Positions 1 to 10,789 of a stretch of 64,000 nt of DNA are shown one piece after another. Source of the stretch: Cenococcum geophilum 1.58. Lineage: Eukaryota > Ascomycota > Dothideomycetes > Gloniales > Gloniaceae. A model generated the notes under the pieces. The model was not told the DNA's origin, did not search any database, and was given only the letters and a program-made list of their open reading frames with translations. The position numbers and the translations under genes were made by a program. Location of the stretch: positions 5,060,130-5,124,129 of the forward strand of contig KV748177.1 of assembly GCA_001692895.1 (NCBI GenBank), in the 5' to 3' direction. Numbering within the stretch: position 1 is the stretch's first letter; each line of letters begins with the position of its first letter.

Positions 1-885
1 TAAAGTTAACCTATATAGCGCTAAGGATGGCTTTAACCGTTAAAGTAAGTGTAGTCTTTAGCTCCTCGCCTTTTTATAAGGGATTTTCCTTTAAATATGT
101 TCTTAGATTTTAATCCTTTGCTATTTTATACAATTTTTTATTTATACTAATGTCCCTTACTAGTTTATTTCTACTTTCTATATTTTGTTAGAAATATATT
201 ACCTATCTTATTATATCTATACCTATATCTATTCCACTTAGGTACTATTTATTAAGCATATAAAGGCGTAAAACGGTATTACTAAGTAGTATAAGACATT
301 TGTTTCCTTCCGTTGGCCCTTTAATATTAAATTATAATTTAGAAGTATCTGCTATAAGGAAAACCTAGCCTAGCAAAGCCAAGTTTTTAAAGTAATAGTT
401 AATTCTATCTTATAACGAGTTATAGTTTAATATTATTACTTTCTGCTAAAGGATATAGGGTAAGTAGGTTATAAAAATCTGTAACTTGTATATATATAAT
501 GGGAAACGTAATATGCTATTAATTGGAAGACTAAAAGATAAAAAAGAATAATGACTTTACCTTATTGTAAGAGGCTTTAGAGCCTTACTATATATACTAA
601 ATAGGTGATAAAGACTAACGTTAATACTAACGTCGATTTGAAACTGTTACCTTATTGCTACTTAATTAACATTGCTAATAGGTAATAAAAAGGTAATAGA
701 AATAGTATAAAGTTATAAGGTAATAAGCAACTAGAATAGGAATAGGATAATTATTAAAATCTAACTAAGTCCTAGCTACGTATAGTAGATTCAGCTTAAG
801 TACCCTATAATACTCTGCTTTAAAAGCGGATTAACTCCCGGCTTTAGAGCTAAGAAATAGTGTTATATGCTGATATTCTTTTAGA
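1..885. other. RIP-degraded DNA, no gene recognised
   Basis: The stretch is AT-rich with dense TpA and stops in every frame. I see no protein family, RNA gene or clear repeat before the minisatellite that follows. Confidence 0.5.
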
Positions 886-1003
886 GGGGTCTGTGATATA
901 GATATAGGGGTCTGTGATATAGATATAGGGGTCTGTGATATAGATATAGGGGTCTGTGATATAGATATAGGGGTCTGTGATATAGATATAGGGGTATGTT
1001 ATA
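886..1003 (+). repeat. 21-bp minisatellite, five units plus a partial
   Basis: The unit GGGGTCTGTGATATAGATATA is repeated five times without a mismatch (886-990), followed by a partial diverged unit. The copies are identical and keep TpG dinucleotides, although the DNA around them is heavily mutated. This suggests the array expanded after most of the RIP, or was too short to be a target. It lies just before a long direct repeat that recurs near the right end of the window. Confidence 0.95.
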
Positions 1004-1010
1004 CTATAAG

Positions 1011-1281
1011 TTAGGCTGTATTGCGAAGTTTAATAGTTATAAGAACTGGTTGGGGTTAGGGAATTTTGGTGCTTTTAAGTTGACTTAGTAACTTCGCCAT
1101 ACTAAACAACCTTTGCTTATTATTATAGCCGAGTTTAGTACGTAAGACTAATAGAAGGGCCTATAGTTAGTGATATTAGTAAATACGGCGGTGCTTATTT
1201 GCTATAATGCTAAGTTTATTACTGTTATTAGTCCTAACGCTAACTACAGCCTACTTTCTCTACTTATACTTTCTCTATTTA
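1011..1281 (+). repeat. Long direct repeat, left copy
   Basis: This segment matches 63439-63637 in the same orientation. Shared stretches include TTAGTAACTTCGCC against TTAGTAACCGCGCC, CTATAATGCTAAG, TAACGCTAACTA and a closing run of TTTCTCTAC motifs. The left copy has roughly 80 extra bases in the middle. At the right copy the repeat lies between the start of a PD-(D/E)XK-like relic and a TPR relic, so it may be a duplicated upstream region. Alternatively it is part of a dispersed element. Confidence 0.75.
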
Positions 1282-1572
1282 CTAACCTTAAAAAGTTAAC
1301 CCCTATTTATTAAGATGTGTCCGCTAAGGCGACTGCTAAGAGATCTGCTTATAGGTGGGGTAAAATCCTAGCCATATAAGAACCCGACTTTATAATATAC
1401 TGTAAAAGATTAAGAATTGGCATTCCTTAACTACCGAAGATTAAAAAATATGTACTCTTATACTATCTACCTACCCCTTCTGCTAAATAAGAGTTTAAAA
1501 TCTTAATTATTAAATTAAGCCTACCCTAGCCTAGTGCTACTAAGCTTTATAAAGTCTACTATTAAGGTTCTA

Positions 1573-1897
1573 ACTTTGTAAATACCCATACGGATTCCTT
1601 AGTTGTGGTTCGCTATCCTTATCTTTATAGCAGCCGATAGTGGAGCCGGTAGTGGCCTTATACATAATTTTAGGATTGGTTTTCTGTAGATATTCTATTA
1701 GGATACTTAGTCTCTTGCATAAAGCAACTTATAAATTTTAATAAAAGATAAAACCAGCCTAATAGAGTTCGGCTTTCGTTTTCGCCTCTTTAATACCTAG
1801 ATAGAGCACTAAATAACTAATAATAGCTTTTTTAATGCTCTTTAACTCGTTAGCTTTATACCACTTCTTATATTAGTCTACTACCTTATACCTTTTA
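1573..1897 (-). pseudogene. Unassigned protein relic
   Basis: The minus strand can be read for about 100 codons with a handful of TAG/TAA interruptions. It has plausible protein composition, with pieces such as ELKSIKKAIISY, LGIKEAKTKAEL and KATTGSTIGCYKDKD. I do not recognise the family. The start and end are not visible. It lies downstream of the left direct repeat but on the opposite strand. The evidence is only the low stop density and an ordered amino-acid pattern, so it may be a chance open stretch. Confidence 0.35.
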
Positions 1898-1899
1898 CT

Positions 1900-3238
1900 T
1901 AATACACTAGAAATAGCTTTAAAAAGGAAACTTAGAAGAGAAGATAAATATATAACCTAAAAGTGTTAACATTAGAAAGGATAGAAAGTAGAGGATTTTA
2001 TATATCTTTAACTTGTTAGGCTTTTAAAGGCCTAGTTATATAACTATCTTGCTTCCTAAGGATTAAGTATTATAAATAGAAATACAACCTATAAGTAGCT
2101 AGGAGGAAAAAGGATGTTTAGAATACAAAGAGATATCTTCTATACTAGTTTTACGCCTCGCTATACTATATAATAGAGCATAGAATTTAGTTAGTGTAAT
2201 ATTCTACTAGTTTGAATTAAGTGAAGATAAGAGTGTTAGCGATGTTAGGTGTTAGTGATAATAATAATATAGGATTAAGTGGCCGAGTTATATACTAGCG
2301 CTATATAGTTATAGGAAATTGGAGTTATCTATAGGCGCTAGTATATAAGGAGCCGTGCCTATTATTCCTATAATAAATAATATACGCGTTTTGTAATATC
2401 TCTTTATAATACCTTTATAATACATAGAAGTCTATTCTCTTAAACCGTCTATTTATATCAAGTATAATATATAGCTACTACATAAATATAACAAAGTAGT
2501 AATGTTAGCAGAATTCCATTATAAGGCTAATAAACGGAGCAGATCCTTTAAAGGTTGTTATATAGTAGAGAACATAGGTATCTAAGCTGTTTACAGGCGG
2601 TAGACTCTAGGGGGTAGGCGGAATAATTACTAGAGTAATATTTATTCCCAGCGTTAGTGATTTTATAGTTTATAAAACTGTAATAGAATATAGTATATAT
2701 GATATAATTAGCAAGCATAAGCGCGGACGGTACTCTTCTATCTAACATTATTAGGGTTTTAAGTTAGGCGGAATTATAAATACTATTACCCCGCTATATA
2801 GTAAGTACGTAACCCCATTATTTAATTCCTAACGCTAGTAAGAGAGAAATAAGATTATAATCTAGGAGCAGAGCGAATTATATTATGCTATAAGATAGTA
2901 AGGTTTAGCTATATATAGCTAAAGACAAAAAGTTACAAGTTTAATCCTATTCTTAGACGTATTTAAAGCTTTTAAAAAGGACATGTTGCTAATAGTAAGG
3001 CCGGTTTAGGCGCTTATAGCTAGGCATGCGATACTTAACTAAATTTAGTTTAGCGGACTTTGGTTAAAAGTAAAGGAAAACTTCTAATAGCGCCCTAAGG
3101 TAGAGGCCAGTTTCGCTAATAATTATAGCTATCCCTAAGAGGTATCTAATAAAATAGAAAACTTTACCTAAATTTTGAAATTTCTAGGATTATGTTGCCT
3201 GAGAAATTTGAGGGACATTAAAATAAGGTATAATAGTA
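1900..3238. other. RIP-degraded DNA, nothing assignable
   Basis: Stops are dense in all frames and TpA is very abundant. A 66-codon open stretch on the minus strand (2548-2748) has no family resemblance and looks like chance. I see no clear repeat or RNA. Confidence 0.4.
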
Positions 3239-3739
3239 ATATTATAGTTTTCTTATCTACTGCAACTCGCTTCCACATAAAAGCCTCCTATATTAAAATA
3301 TTGTCTTTATATACAAATTCGAATATAAATCGAATATAATTGTATGCGTATACTTTATTAACTCTATTTCTTTACTATAAGCCTAAGGCTTCCTTCTACT
3401 ATATTTGGCAGATTTGCGTCGCCTTATACTACGGCTAGGCAGGGTATAGCTAGTAAGGGGGGAGGCTTATTAAATAATTGAGTACGGCATTTGCCTATTA
3501 CGCCCTTATTACACCGTCCTTTTAGCTTAATAGGATTGCAATTTAAGTAGGCGATACCTGTTAAGACTTAGTAATAAAGAGGCTAGTAAGAAATAGAGTT
3601 TTATATATTTTAAGTAAAAAAAGTACTACATATACGATTATATACGATTTATATTCGAATTTATATATAAAGACGATATTTTAATATAGGAGGCTTTTAT
3701 CTAGAAGTAAGTTGCGGTAGATAAGAAAACTATAATATC
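3239..3739. mobile_element. Fold-back / MITE-like DNA element with long inverted repeats
   Basis: About 115 bp at 3239-3352 recurs inverted at 3624-3738. Matching blocks include ATATTATAGTTTTCTTATCT, AAAAGCCTCCTATATTAAAA and ATTCGAATATAAATCG. The arms enclose about 270 bp with no coding signal. A TA lies next to each arm (3237-3238 and 3740-3741), which would fit a Tc1/mariner-type TA target-site duplication. Most differences between the arms are C/T or G/A, as expected if both copies were mutated by RIP. It is probably non-autonomous. The exact ends are uncertain by a few bases. Confidence 0.85.
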
Positions 3740-4303
3740 TAATAGGGCACCCAAAACTGTAGTAACCCTATACTGCTAACTTTTCTCCTTAACTAACTCC
3801 TTTATATAGATAGGTTCTTTTTTATAGGCCTATTTTTCCTAAGGGCGGACCTTTTTATCCCTAAAAGTTATCCGTTTGTTCCCCCCTAGTTATTAAGAGA
3901 TTAAGTTTAAAGTTAATAAGCTCCCGTACTCTTAGTGAATATATTCTTTTAGTAATCTATTTAAACTAGCGTTAAATCTACTTTAATTTTTTAGTCTAAA
4001 TATAAGTTACCTATATAGGCTAATCCGCCATTTTATATCTAATTGGCGCGAGTATAAATCGCTCTATTCTTCTATACTATTAACCCTAAATATCTTATTA
4101 GCCCTTTATACCTATCCAGTAAGCTCCTTAAGATAGATAAAAGTAATTTCTATTGTTTTACCTTTATATTTATTCCGGTCCCTATCGCGTATAAAAATCC
4201 CTTAGTTACTAGATCGCCTCCTAAACTTAAATCTACAAGATTTAGTTTAGTTATTGCTCTAAAATTTATACTAAGCTAAATTTTAGTATCTTTAACGGTT
4301 AAA

Positions 4304-4880
4304 ATGAGTTTTAGCCTTTTTAATCTTATAAATAAAGTTTCTAAATATGTTAAGGCCGTAGAGGTAATAGAGAAATTACCTAAGTAGAACCTCCGGGTAA
4401 TTTACTATAGTTTAGATAGAAAAGTTATTAAAAAGTTTATAATAATCGGTAAGGATAATTTAATTGTAAATATCCTTAAGAATATTAATACTTAAGATAT
4501 AGTAAATTATATTATGGGAATAGAGCGGTAAAGAGTAGGATATATAATAATATTAATTGGAGAAAAAGTATAAAAGTAGGTGCTAAAGCGTTTAGTACTA
4601 GAGGAAAAGGTAGAGATATTAAAAAGGATTAAAGACTATTAGGAAGAGTTAGAATGTTAATAACTAGATAGGATTTTTAAGGAATATATTAAGGTTAAGA
4701 GATTTCTAGAGTATTACCTAAAAATAATAAAGAAATGTATAGTATATAAGGGAGGGTATTTATTAGGGGAGTTAGTACTAATAGCAAACTGCTAGAAGTA
4801 TAGCTTTTATAATAGATGCTGTTAGGAGGATAAAGTATACCTAAAGTGTAAGGAGGAGGAAAGTAACCGTAGCTCGGAAT
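4304..4880 (+). pseudogene. Unassigned Lys/Glu-rich, coiled-coil-like relic
   Basis: From the ATG at 4304 one frame can be read for about 190 codons through roughly a dozen TAA/TAG codons. The sequence is rich in Lys, Glu, Ile and Leu in heptad-like spacing (VLEEKVEILKRIKDY, YLKIIKKCIVYKGGYL), and ends with clustered cysteines (YNRCC, VYLKCKEEE) that could be a zinc knuckle. I do not recognise a family. The next relic, with F-box and ankyrin pieces, is on the same strand about 300 bp further on but in another frame. The two could be exons of one gene, but I see no splice sites that join them. Confidence 0.45.
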
Positions 4881-5195
4881 AGTAGCTTTTATCCGCTAAT
4901 ACCTTAGCCCTCTATCTTCTACTAGGTGCTAGTTTTAATCTTTATCTCTTATATATATAAGAGAGTATATTATATAAATAAATAATATTATTAAAGTAAG
5001 CGTGTATACAATTATCGCTTAAAGGGAAATTATCTATAAACTATTATAAGCGTTCGGATATTGTCGGCTAAAATAGTATATAACGCTGCTAATAACTAAA
5101 TATTCTAACTTTAGCTTAACACTCTAAGGACTTAAAAGGAGGGGAAAACTAGCCTACTTCTGCCATTCCTTAAAAAGTATTCTTAACTATTAAAA

Positions 5196-6089
5196 ATGTT
5201 TATACTTTATCTAACTATTAAATTAATTCTTATAATAGCGGAGTATCTTAAACGTGTATGCGATGTTAATGCTCTTATTATTATAGGTTATTACTTCTAC
5301 TATATATTAAATAATGAGCTTTATAAACGCGATAGCAGCTCCGCAATATATTAGGCAGCGAAGTTTAGGTAGGCTAGCACTGCTTAGAAGGCTGTTCCGT
5401 TTATTAACATTAACGACCTTATTAAGCCCTTACTATTAGCCGTAGAGGAAGGCTATATAGATATAGTTTGCCTACTACTAAAATGGGGCGCGCCTATTAA
5501 CGTGCTAAGAGAAGGTAAAAGTGTGCTTTTAAAACTTTCGTGGAGAAGCAACGTAGAAATTGTTAAACTATTGCTTAAGTATAGGGCCGAAGTCAAGCCT
5601 GCTAATGGACGTATCCCGTTAAATATAGCCATTTCCTATAGCTAAAAAGAGATTATATATATACTATAGGATGCTAGAGCACGACTAAACCCCTTTATAT
5701 GAGAGGCAGCTATATATAACCTGGTTAAGATTGCTTTTATTTAACTATTACTTAAAGAAGGCGTTATTCTTTATAAAGAGGACTTTAAGCCACTTTATTT
5801 CGGCTCGTGATTTCGCCTAAAATAAAAAAAGGCTATTATAAACTTGCTACGCCGCGAATAAATAAAAAGAGTTAGTAAGTACTAGGTCGAGCTAGATTTC
5901 TAGGCTTTGCTTATAGTATATATATAGTTTTAAGATTCGTATTACTGGTATTTTAGAGATTACGACTATAAAGCTAGCGAGAAGTTAAGGATAGAAGTAT
6001 AGTTATATTGCCATAGCCTCCTTACTAGAGAGCGAGACGAGGGTACCTATGATTTGTTAAGAAGGATTAATATAACTCCTAAAGTTTAA
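5196..6089 (+). pseudogene. F-box / ankyrin-repeat protein relic
   Basis: One frame runs from an ATG at 5196 to a TAA at 6087, about 298 codons. The N-terminal 60 residues resemble a fungal F-box followed by the usual linker (LILIIAEYLKR, then YKRDSSSAIY*AA, where families have SSALlWAA). Two good ankyrin units follow: KPLLLAVEEGYIDIVCLLLK with GAPINV, and SNVEIVKLLLKYRAEVKPAN with RIPLNIAISYS. The second half is more degraded. Most interruptions are TAA/TAG, and two are TGA. F-box/ankyrin proteins are usually substrate adaptors of SCF ubiquitin ligases and are highly expanded in fungi. The assignment to ankyrin is firm, and the F-box is less so. Confidence 0.75.
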
Positions 6090-6099
6090 TAGATTAACT

Positions 6100-6948
6100 C
6101 TTAGCTAATAATATTAACTTAAGTTAGCTTGCTATTAACGGAGACTACTTATACTATATATGTATTATTATATAACCGGTAAATTTGGTTTAGTAGTTGT
6201 TTAGGTGGATATAAAAAACCTAAAAGCTACCTAAATGCCACGTTATAATAGCTATTGCTACCTTTTTGGCGAGGATATAGGGATAGGGTATAAACTTCGA
6301 TCTATTCTATATCTCTCTTAAATAAAGTACACTTTTATACTTAGCTAGGTAACGTAATAGCTCTTTATACTTATAAGCGGGCCTCCTAATTGTTTTATTG
6401 CTTTTAGTTAACCTTTATAGCATACCCTTTTAGAGCTTTATAAGTTGATATTTATAAAGCTTAAAATCCCTAAAAGAGTATATAGTTTTTAATCCTTCTT
6501 TTAAAGTCTTTTTAAACTTTTATAAGCTTTTTAGTAAAGCTTAGCATCCTTATTTATAGAAAATTTCTTCTATCTAAATCTAGCCCTTTTATACTTTCTC
6601 CTATTCTGATTATATTTTAGGTTTTAAAGCTTTTAAGTTAAGCTAATTACTATATTGTAACCGCCCAGCTCTGTCTAGAGTAGTAGTTTTCTTTACCTCC
6701 CTAGGAGACTTCCGGCGTATAAAAGACTTTTGGCGTATAGGAGATTCCGCGAAAGGGATAGGAGCGTTAAAGTCCTCTTTAATAAGGATTAGATAATCTA
6801 CGTAATTGTTAATATATATATAGTATTCTTTTTTTACCTCTTCTTATATTTTGGTATACCTTTAGAAGATCTAAATAAACCTTAATGGTTATTTTTAAGG
6901 TTTTGCTCTAAATTTAGGTATTACTGCTAGATAAGTTTACCTAGCTGC
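6100..6948. other. Degraded DNA, possible second exon of a minus-strand relic
   Basis: Between about 6680 and 6948 the minus strand has short plausible coding pieces (LEQNLKNNH, RSSKGIPKYKKR) in a frame different from that of the relic starting at 7575. They may be its continuation after an intron or an indel. The rest (6100-6680) shows nothing I can assign. Confidence 0.3.
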
Positions 6949-7575
6949 TTATAATCTTCTATATCCATCTACTCCTCTTTTATAGACTTTAATTAGTATT
7001 TGTTAGGGCTAATATAAAAGAGCGTGTGTTATATTACCTTCGTTAGAGTAAACTTCTATAGTATTAGTGTAAGTATATAGCTTAGTCGTGTTTTCAGAGC
7101 TAAAACCTTCCGTAGGCACGTACTATTTAAACTCCTTTATTATTTGGCCAGCCATTATTATGGAAGTATTTGCTATTTTAGAGAAGTAGCTGGAGTAGCA
7201 GAAAATCTGTTTAAATTGGGTATTATATACTTAAACGTCCTTTGGCATAATTTTGTTGATAGAAGGTTTAGGGTTAAGAGAATCGGTTATGGCTAAGCCT
7301 TACCCGCTACTAATTAAGAAATGCTTTAGGTAGGATATAGGGGATTTGCTTATAAGCTCTGTAGCCACTAGGCTGTTAGTAGTAAATATTATAGGAATTA
7401 CGTAAGTCTCTCTATTTAGAGTTTTATTGGCTTTAAATCCCGTAAAGGTATCTTTAAATATAAGAGGAATAGGACCGGTAGAATTAAGTATAGAATCTAC
7501 CTATGCTAATCTTAAATAAGTGGCTTTGGAGATGGAGAAATGCTTAGAAGGATATTTAAAGTTAGAATAATCCAT
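6949..7575 (-). pseudogene. Unassigned protein relic, possibly secreted
   Basis: From an ATG (minus strand, 7575) about 209 codons can be read with only around eight TAA/TAG codons. It begins MDYSNFKYPSKHFSIS and contains RETYVIPIIFTTNSLVAT and SPISYLKHFLISSGQ-like text with a stop in place of the Gln. The low stop count and ordered hydrophobic segments argue for a real gene. There is no obvious signal peptide at this ATG. I do not recognise the family. It may continue to about 6680 in another frame. Confidence 0.5.
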
Positions 7576-7699
7576 TGCTAATATATGCGGTGGGTTTGTT
7601 TAAAAGGAGATAGGGTTATTTAAGAAGGGAGATAGGTTTATTTAAAAAGTGCAAATACTGGGGTTTAAATACTACTCCTTACTATTCTATATAATATGG

Positions 7700-10600
7700 G
7701 TTTCCGCTTAAAGATAGGGTAGTATTAGGGGATGTTCTTAACTAAGGATTTCTGCTTTATGTTATTAAGCCCCTAATCTAACTATATAAGATAAACTTAG
7801 CCTAGGTGGTTCCTAAGCCCAGATAAGACGCTTCGTGCCGTTTACCTATATAGTAGAGCCTTTAGAGCCCTTAGTATAAGCTAATTAACTACTCCTACTG
7901 CTGTCTATTATGCTGTATAAGGTATATCCTAAATTGCTAAGGCTTTAAGGCCTCGCGCCGGCTTCCGTTCCCCCTATAATAGTGGCACTTTTATATATAG
8001 TTCCGCTTAGCTAATTTATAAGCCTTAGCCGTAAAAGTTGCTTTAGGTTATTTAAACTAAAGGCCGTATAACCTTCTCTCTTAAGGTAGTAGATATTTTA
8101 GGTTAAGGGATATAGATATACGCCGCCTAATATAATACTTATACGTAACGGTCTATTTTAGGTGCTACGCCTCTAGGGTATAGTAAGGGCACGCATTATA
8201 TAAACCCTTCTCCGGTTTAGTAGGGTAGGGGCTACTATAGTGTAGCCGCGAGGTATATTATTAATATAGCAATATTGGGGCCTTAAAGATGGGATTATAT
8301 ATAAAGGTATAGTCTGCCTATATACCGTAAGTAATAGGAGGTAGTAAAAAGGTTTTATAACTTAACCTAACTTATATATTATCTCTTAGGTAAACTCTAT
8401 CCTTTACTTAGTTATTAGAGTTCGGGTATTAACTATATACTTATAGCTACGCTAAACAACTAAGGATATAGGCGTGGAGTAAATTTTAGCGTTGAAATGG
8501 GCTAAAATAGGGGCGTGGAGATATTGGCGTAAGGGAAGTATTAGCGTAATTGCAGTGCTAGTAATGGTAAGGGGTCTCCTTCGCTCTTTTTAGTTAAGCG
8601 ATCCTAAGAAGTCTCTTACCCATAGCTTCTGCTATTAGATTTTAAAATAATTACACCGCGATTATAGAAGTAATGTTATTATAGCCTTTATAACTATACA
8701 AACTAAAAGAGGCTTAAACTATTACCGTAATGATGTTTTTTTTAGTATGCGTTAGATACTAGCAAAACTACTTTCTTACGAAACCTTTAGTGAAGTGTAG
8801 GTTTGCGCGCTACGCTAGGTTATAGAAGAAGTCTTAGAAATAGAGGCCGGTTAAAAAGGGGATTAATATAGGAGACGCTTATATTTATATTATAGGCTAT
8901 ATTAACTGCGGTTATAATAGAGGAAGACTTATACGCGAGGGAGGCTTAGTGGAGCGTTAATTACCCTTTCTATACTTTGGGGGTCTGTAGCGTATTATGC
9001 CTTTTTACCGGGAATTACGCCGGAGAACTAGATATATATATTTGAATAAAGCGGTTTTGGTTACATAAGTAGCTGGTCTAGTATAGGGATATTCTATTAT
9101 GGCTTAGCTAGTAGCGCTAGTATTATAAGTTTGGAAGTTACCACTGGTGCCTATAAGAGGGTTAGGATATATAAGCTAGTGGATAAATAATGCGGTAACC
9201 GCTAGTAGGGGGTAGTTTCTATAAGAGGATAAGCCCTTAAGATGTCATTATACTTATTAGGCCTATACGCAATAAGGAAGTATATATAATTAAGATCCAC
9301 GGTTTAATTTAGGGCTCTATATATGCCGTATCCTAATTGCAGATTATATTGGTTCTTATTCGCTAGATAGCTAAATTTAAAGCCTAAACTAGGTAATATC
9401 GGCCCTAGGCTAGATTTTTTAGCTATTGATTTGTTAAAGGGGGTAGAGGCTGTAAATAACCGCCTTACTGGCCGCACCTATGTCGCTATATTAAAATACT
9501 TAGAAGATATAGGGTAATATAAACCATTATCTTTAATGTAACTATTGTGTGGAGGTATAGTAAGGTTAAATATGGATAGAGAGGGGATTAAGCCCCGTCT
9601 GTAGTTGTATCTTAACGCATTTATAATACGACAGTTATATTATTAAGTTAGTATATCGGCTTAGCCTTTAAGCCTTAGCTTTCTAGGTAGAGCTAAGTAG
9701 AGCCTATATTTAGCTCTTTTATAAGTTATATAAGAAGAGTAGGACATATAATCAACAGTAAGTGATTTAAAGGTAAAGGTAGGGGATAGCACGTTATATT
9801 TAATTAAGGTGTGCCTTATTTTTAACTCTTTAATAAGGTACTGCTAATATTGCTAAGCTATACCGTTTATCCTAAAGCCTAAAGGCTTAGATAATGCCTT
9901 TAACGCAGTAAAGTAGGTACATTAATAGTGGTTTTTAAGTGGCTTTATTATTTACTGGCTTACTAATATAAATAGAGTATTTTATCAGCTATAGAATGTA
10001 AGAATAATTTAGGGTGTAATAATCCTAGTATAGAAGAAAATAATGGCGTAGTAAAGCCGCCTAAATGTACTTTATCTTAATACTACTATTTATTAGAGTC
10101 CTTAGACTCTGGTTAGGGTATAAATTATACCTAAATAAAAAATTAAGAGCCTTAAAAGAAGCCGGAATGAGACTTTAGAGTGTATAGGTAAATAATATTA
10201 GAGAGGCTGAAAATGAAATTATAGAATATAAGCGGAAAAGGATACAGATGAGCTGCCTTTTAGTGTTTAGCCTTGGAGTTATTATAATGTATTATTTGTT
10301 TATAAAAGACGCTTTATATATAGGATTAGAGTTAAATAGTTTGCACCTTTATGGTGTTTATATCCCTGCTAATAATTTAGTTAGTAGGTGCTTTAGTTTC
10401 TATAGCGAACTAAAATTATATTACTAAGTTCGGACCACCTCTTGCACATTATTACCTCTTATATACTTTTTCTTACTAAAAAATACTAAAATAAAGGTGC
10501 GCTAAGCCGCTTTCTACCTATAACACTTTAGATATATAGTTAGTGCTTCTTATATACCCTAAGACCTAGTATAGGAAGTAGGTGTGCTATATATTAGGAT

Positions 10601-10789
10601 ACTTATAATGCTTTACGTTTAATAAGCTAATTAGCGGATTTTAAGCTTCTTTATTGTTAAGCAGTATAGAATAGACGTCGACCCCTTATAGCTGTATTTC
10701 CCACTAAGCTATAATAGATGTATAGGGACGTCTTATATTATAGAGCTTATTTTAGCGTTTTATATTTTCTAAGTATAATATTTTTATCT
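7700..10789. other. Long degraded interval with ambiguous coding pieces
   Basis: Several stretches can be read for 60-100 codons with few stops, on both strands: minus about 7760-8130 (SATIIGGTEAGARP, YSIIDSSRSS), and about 9250-9560 on either strand (minus: SSLGPILPSLGFKFSYLA; plus: LDFLAIDLLKGVEAVNNRL). Because both strands read equally well I cannot assign a direction or a family. No repeat array, RNA gene or mobile-element end was recognised here. Confidence 0.35.
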
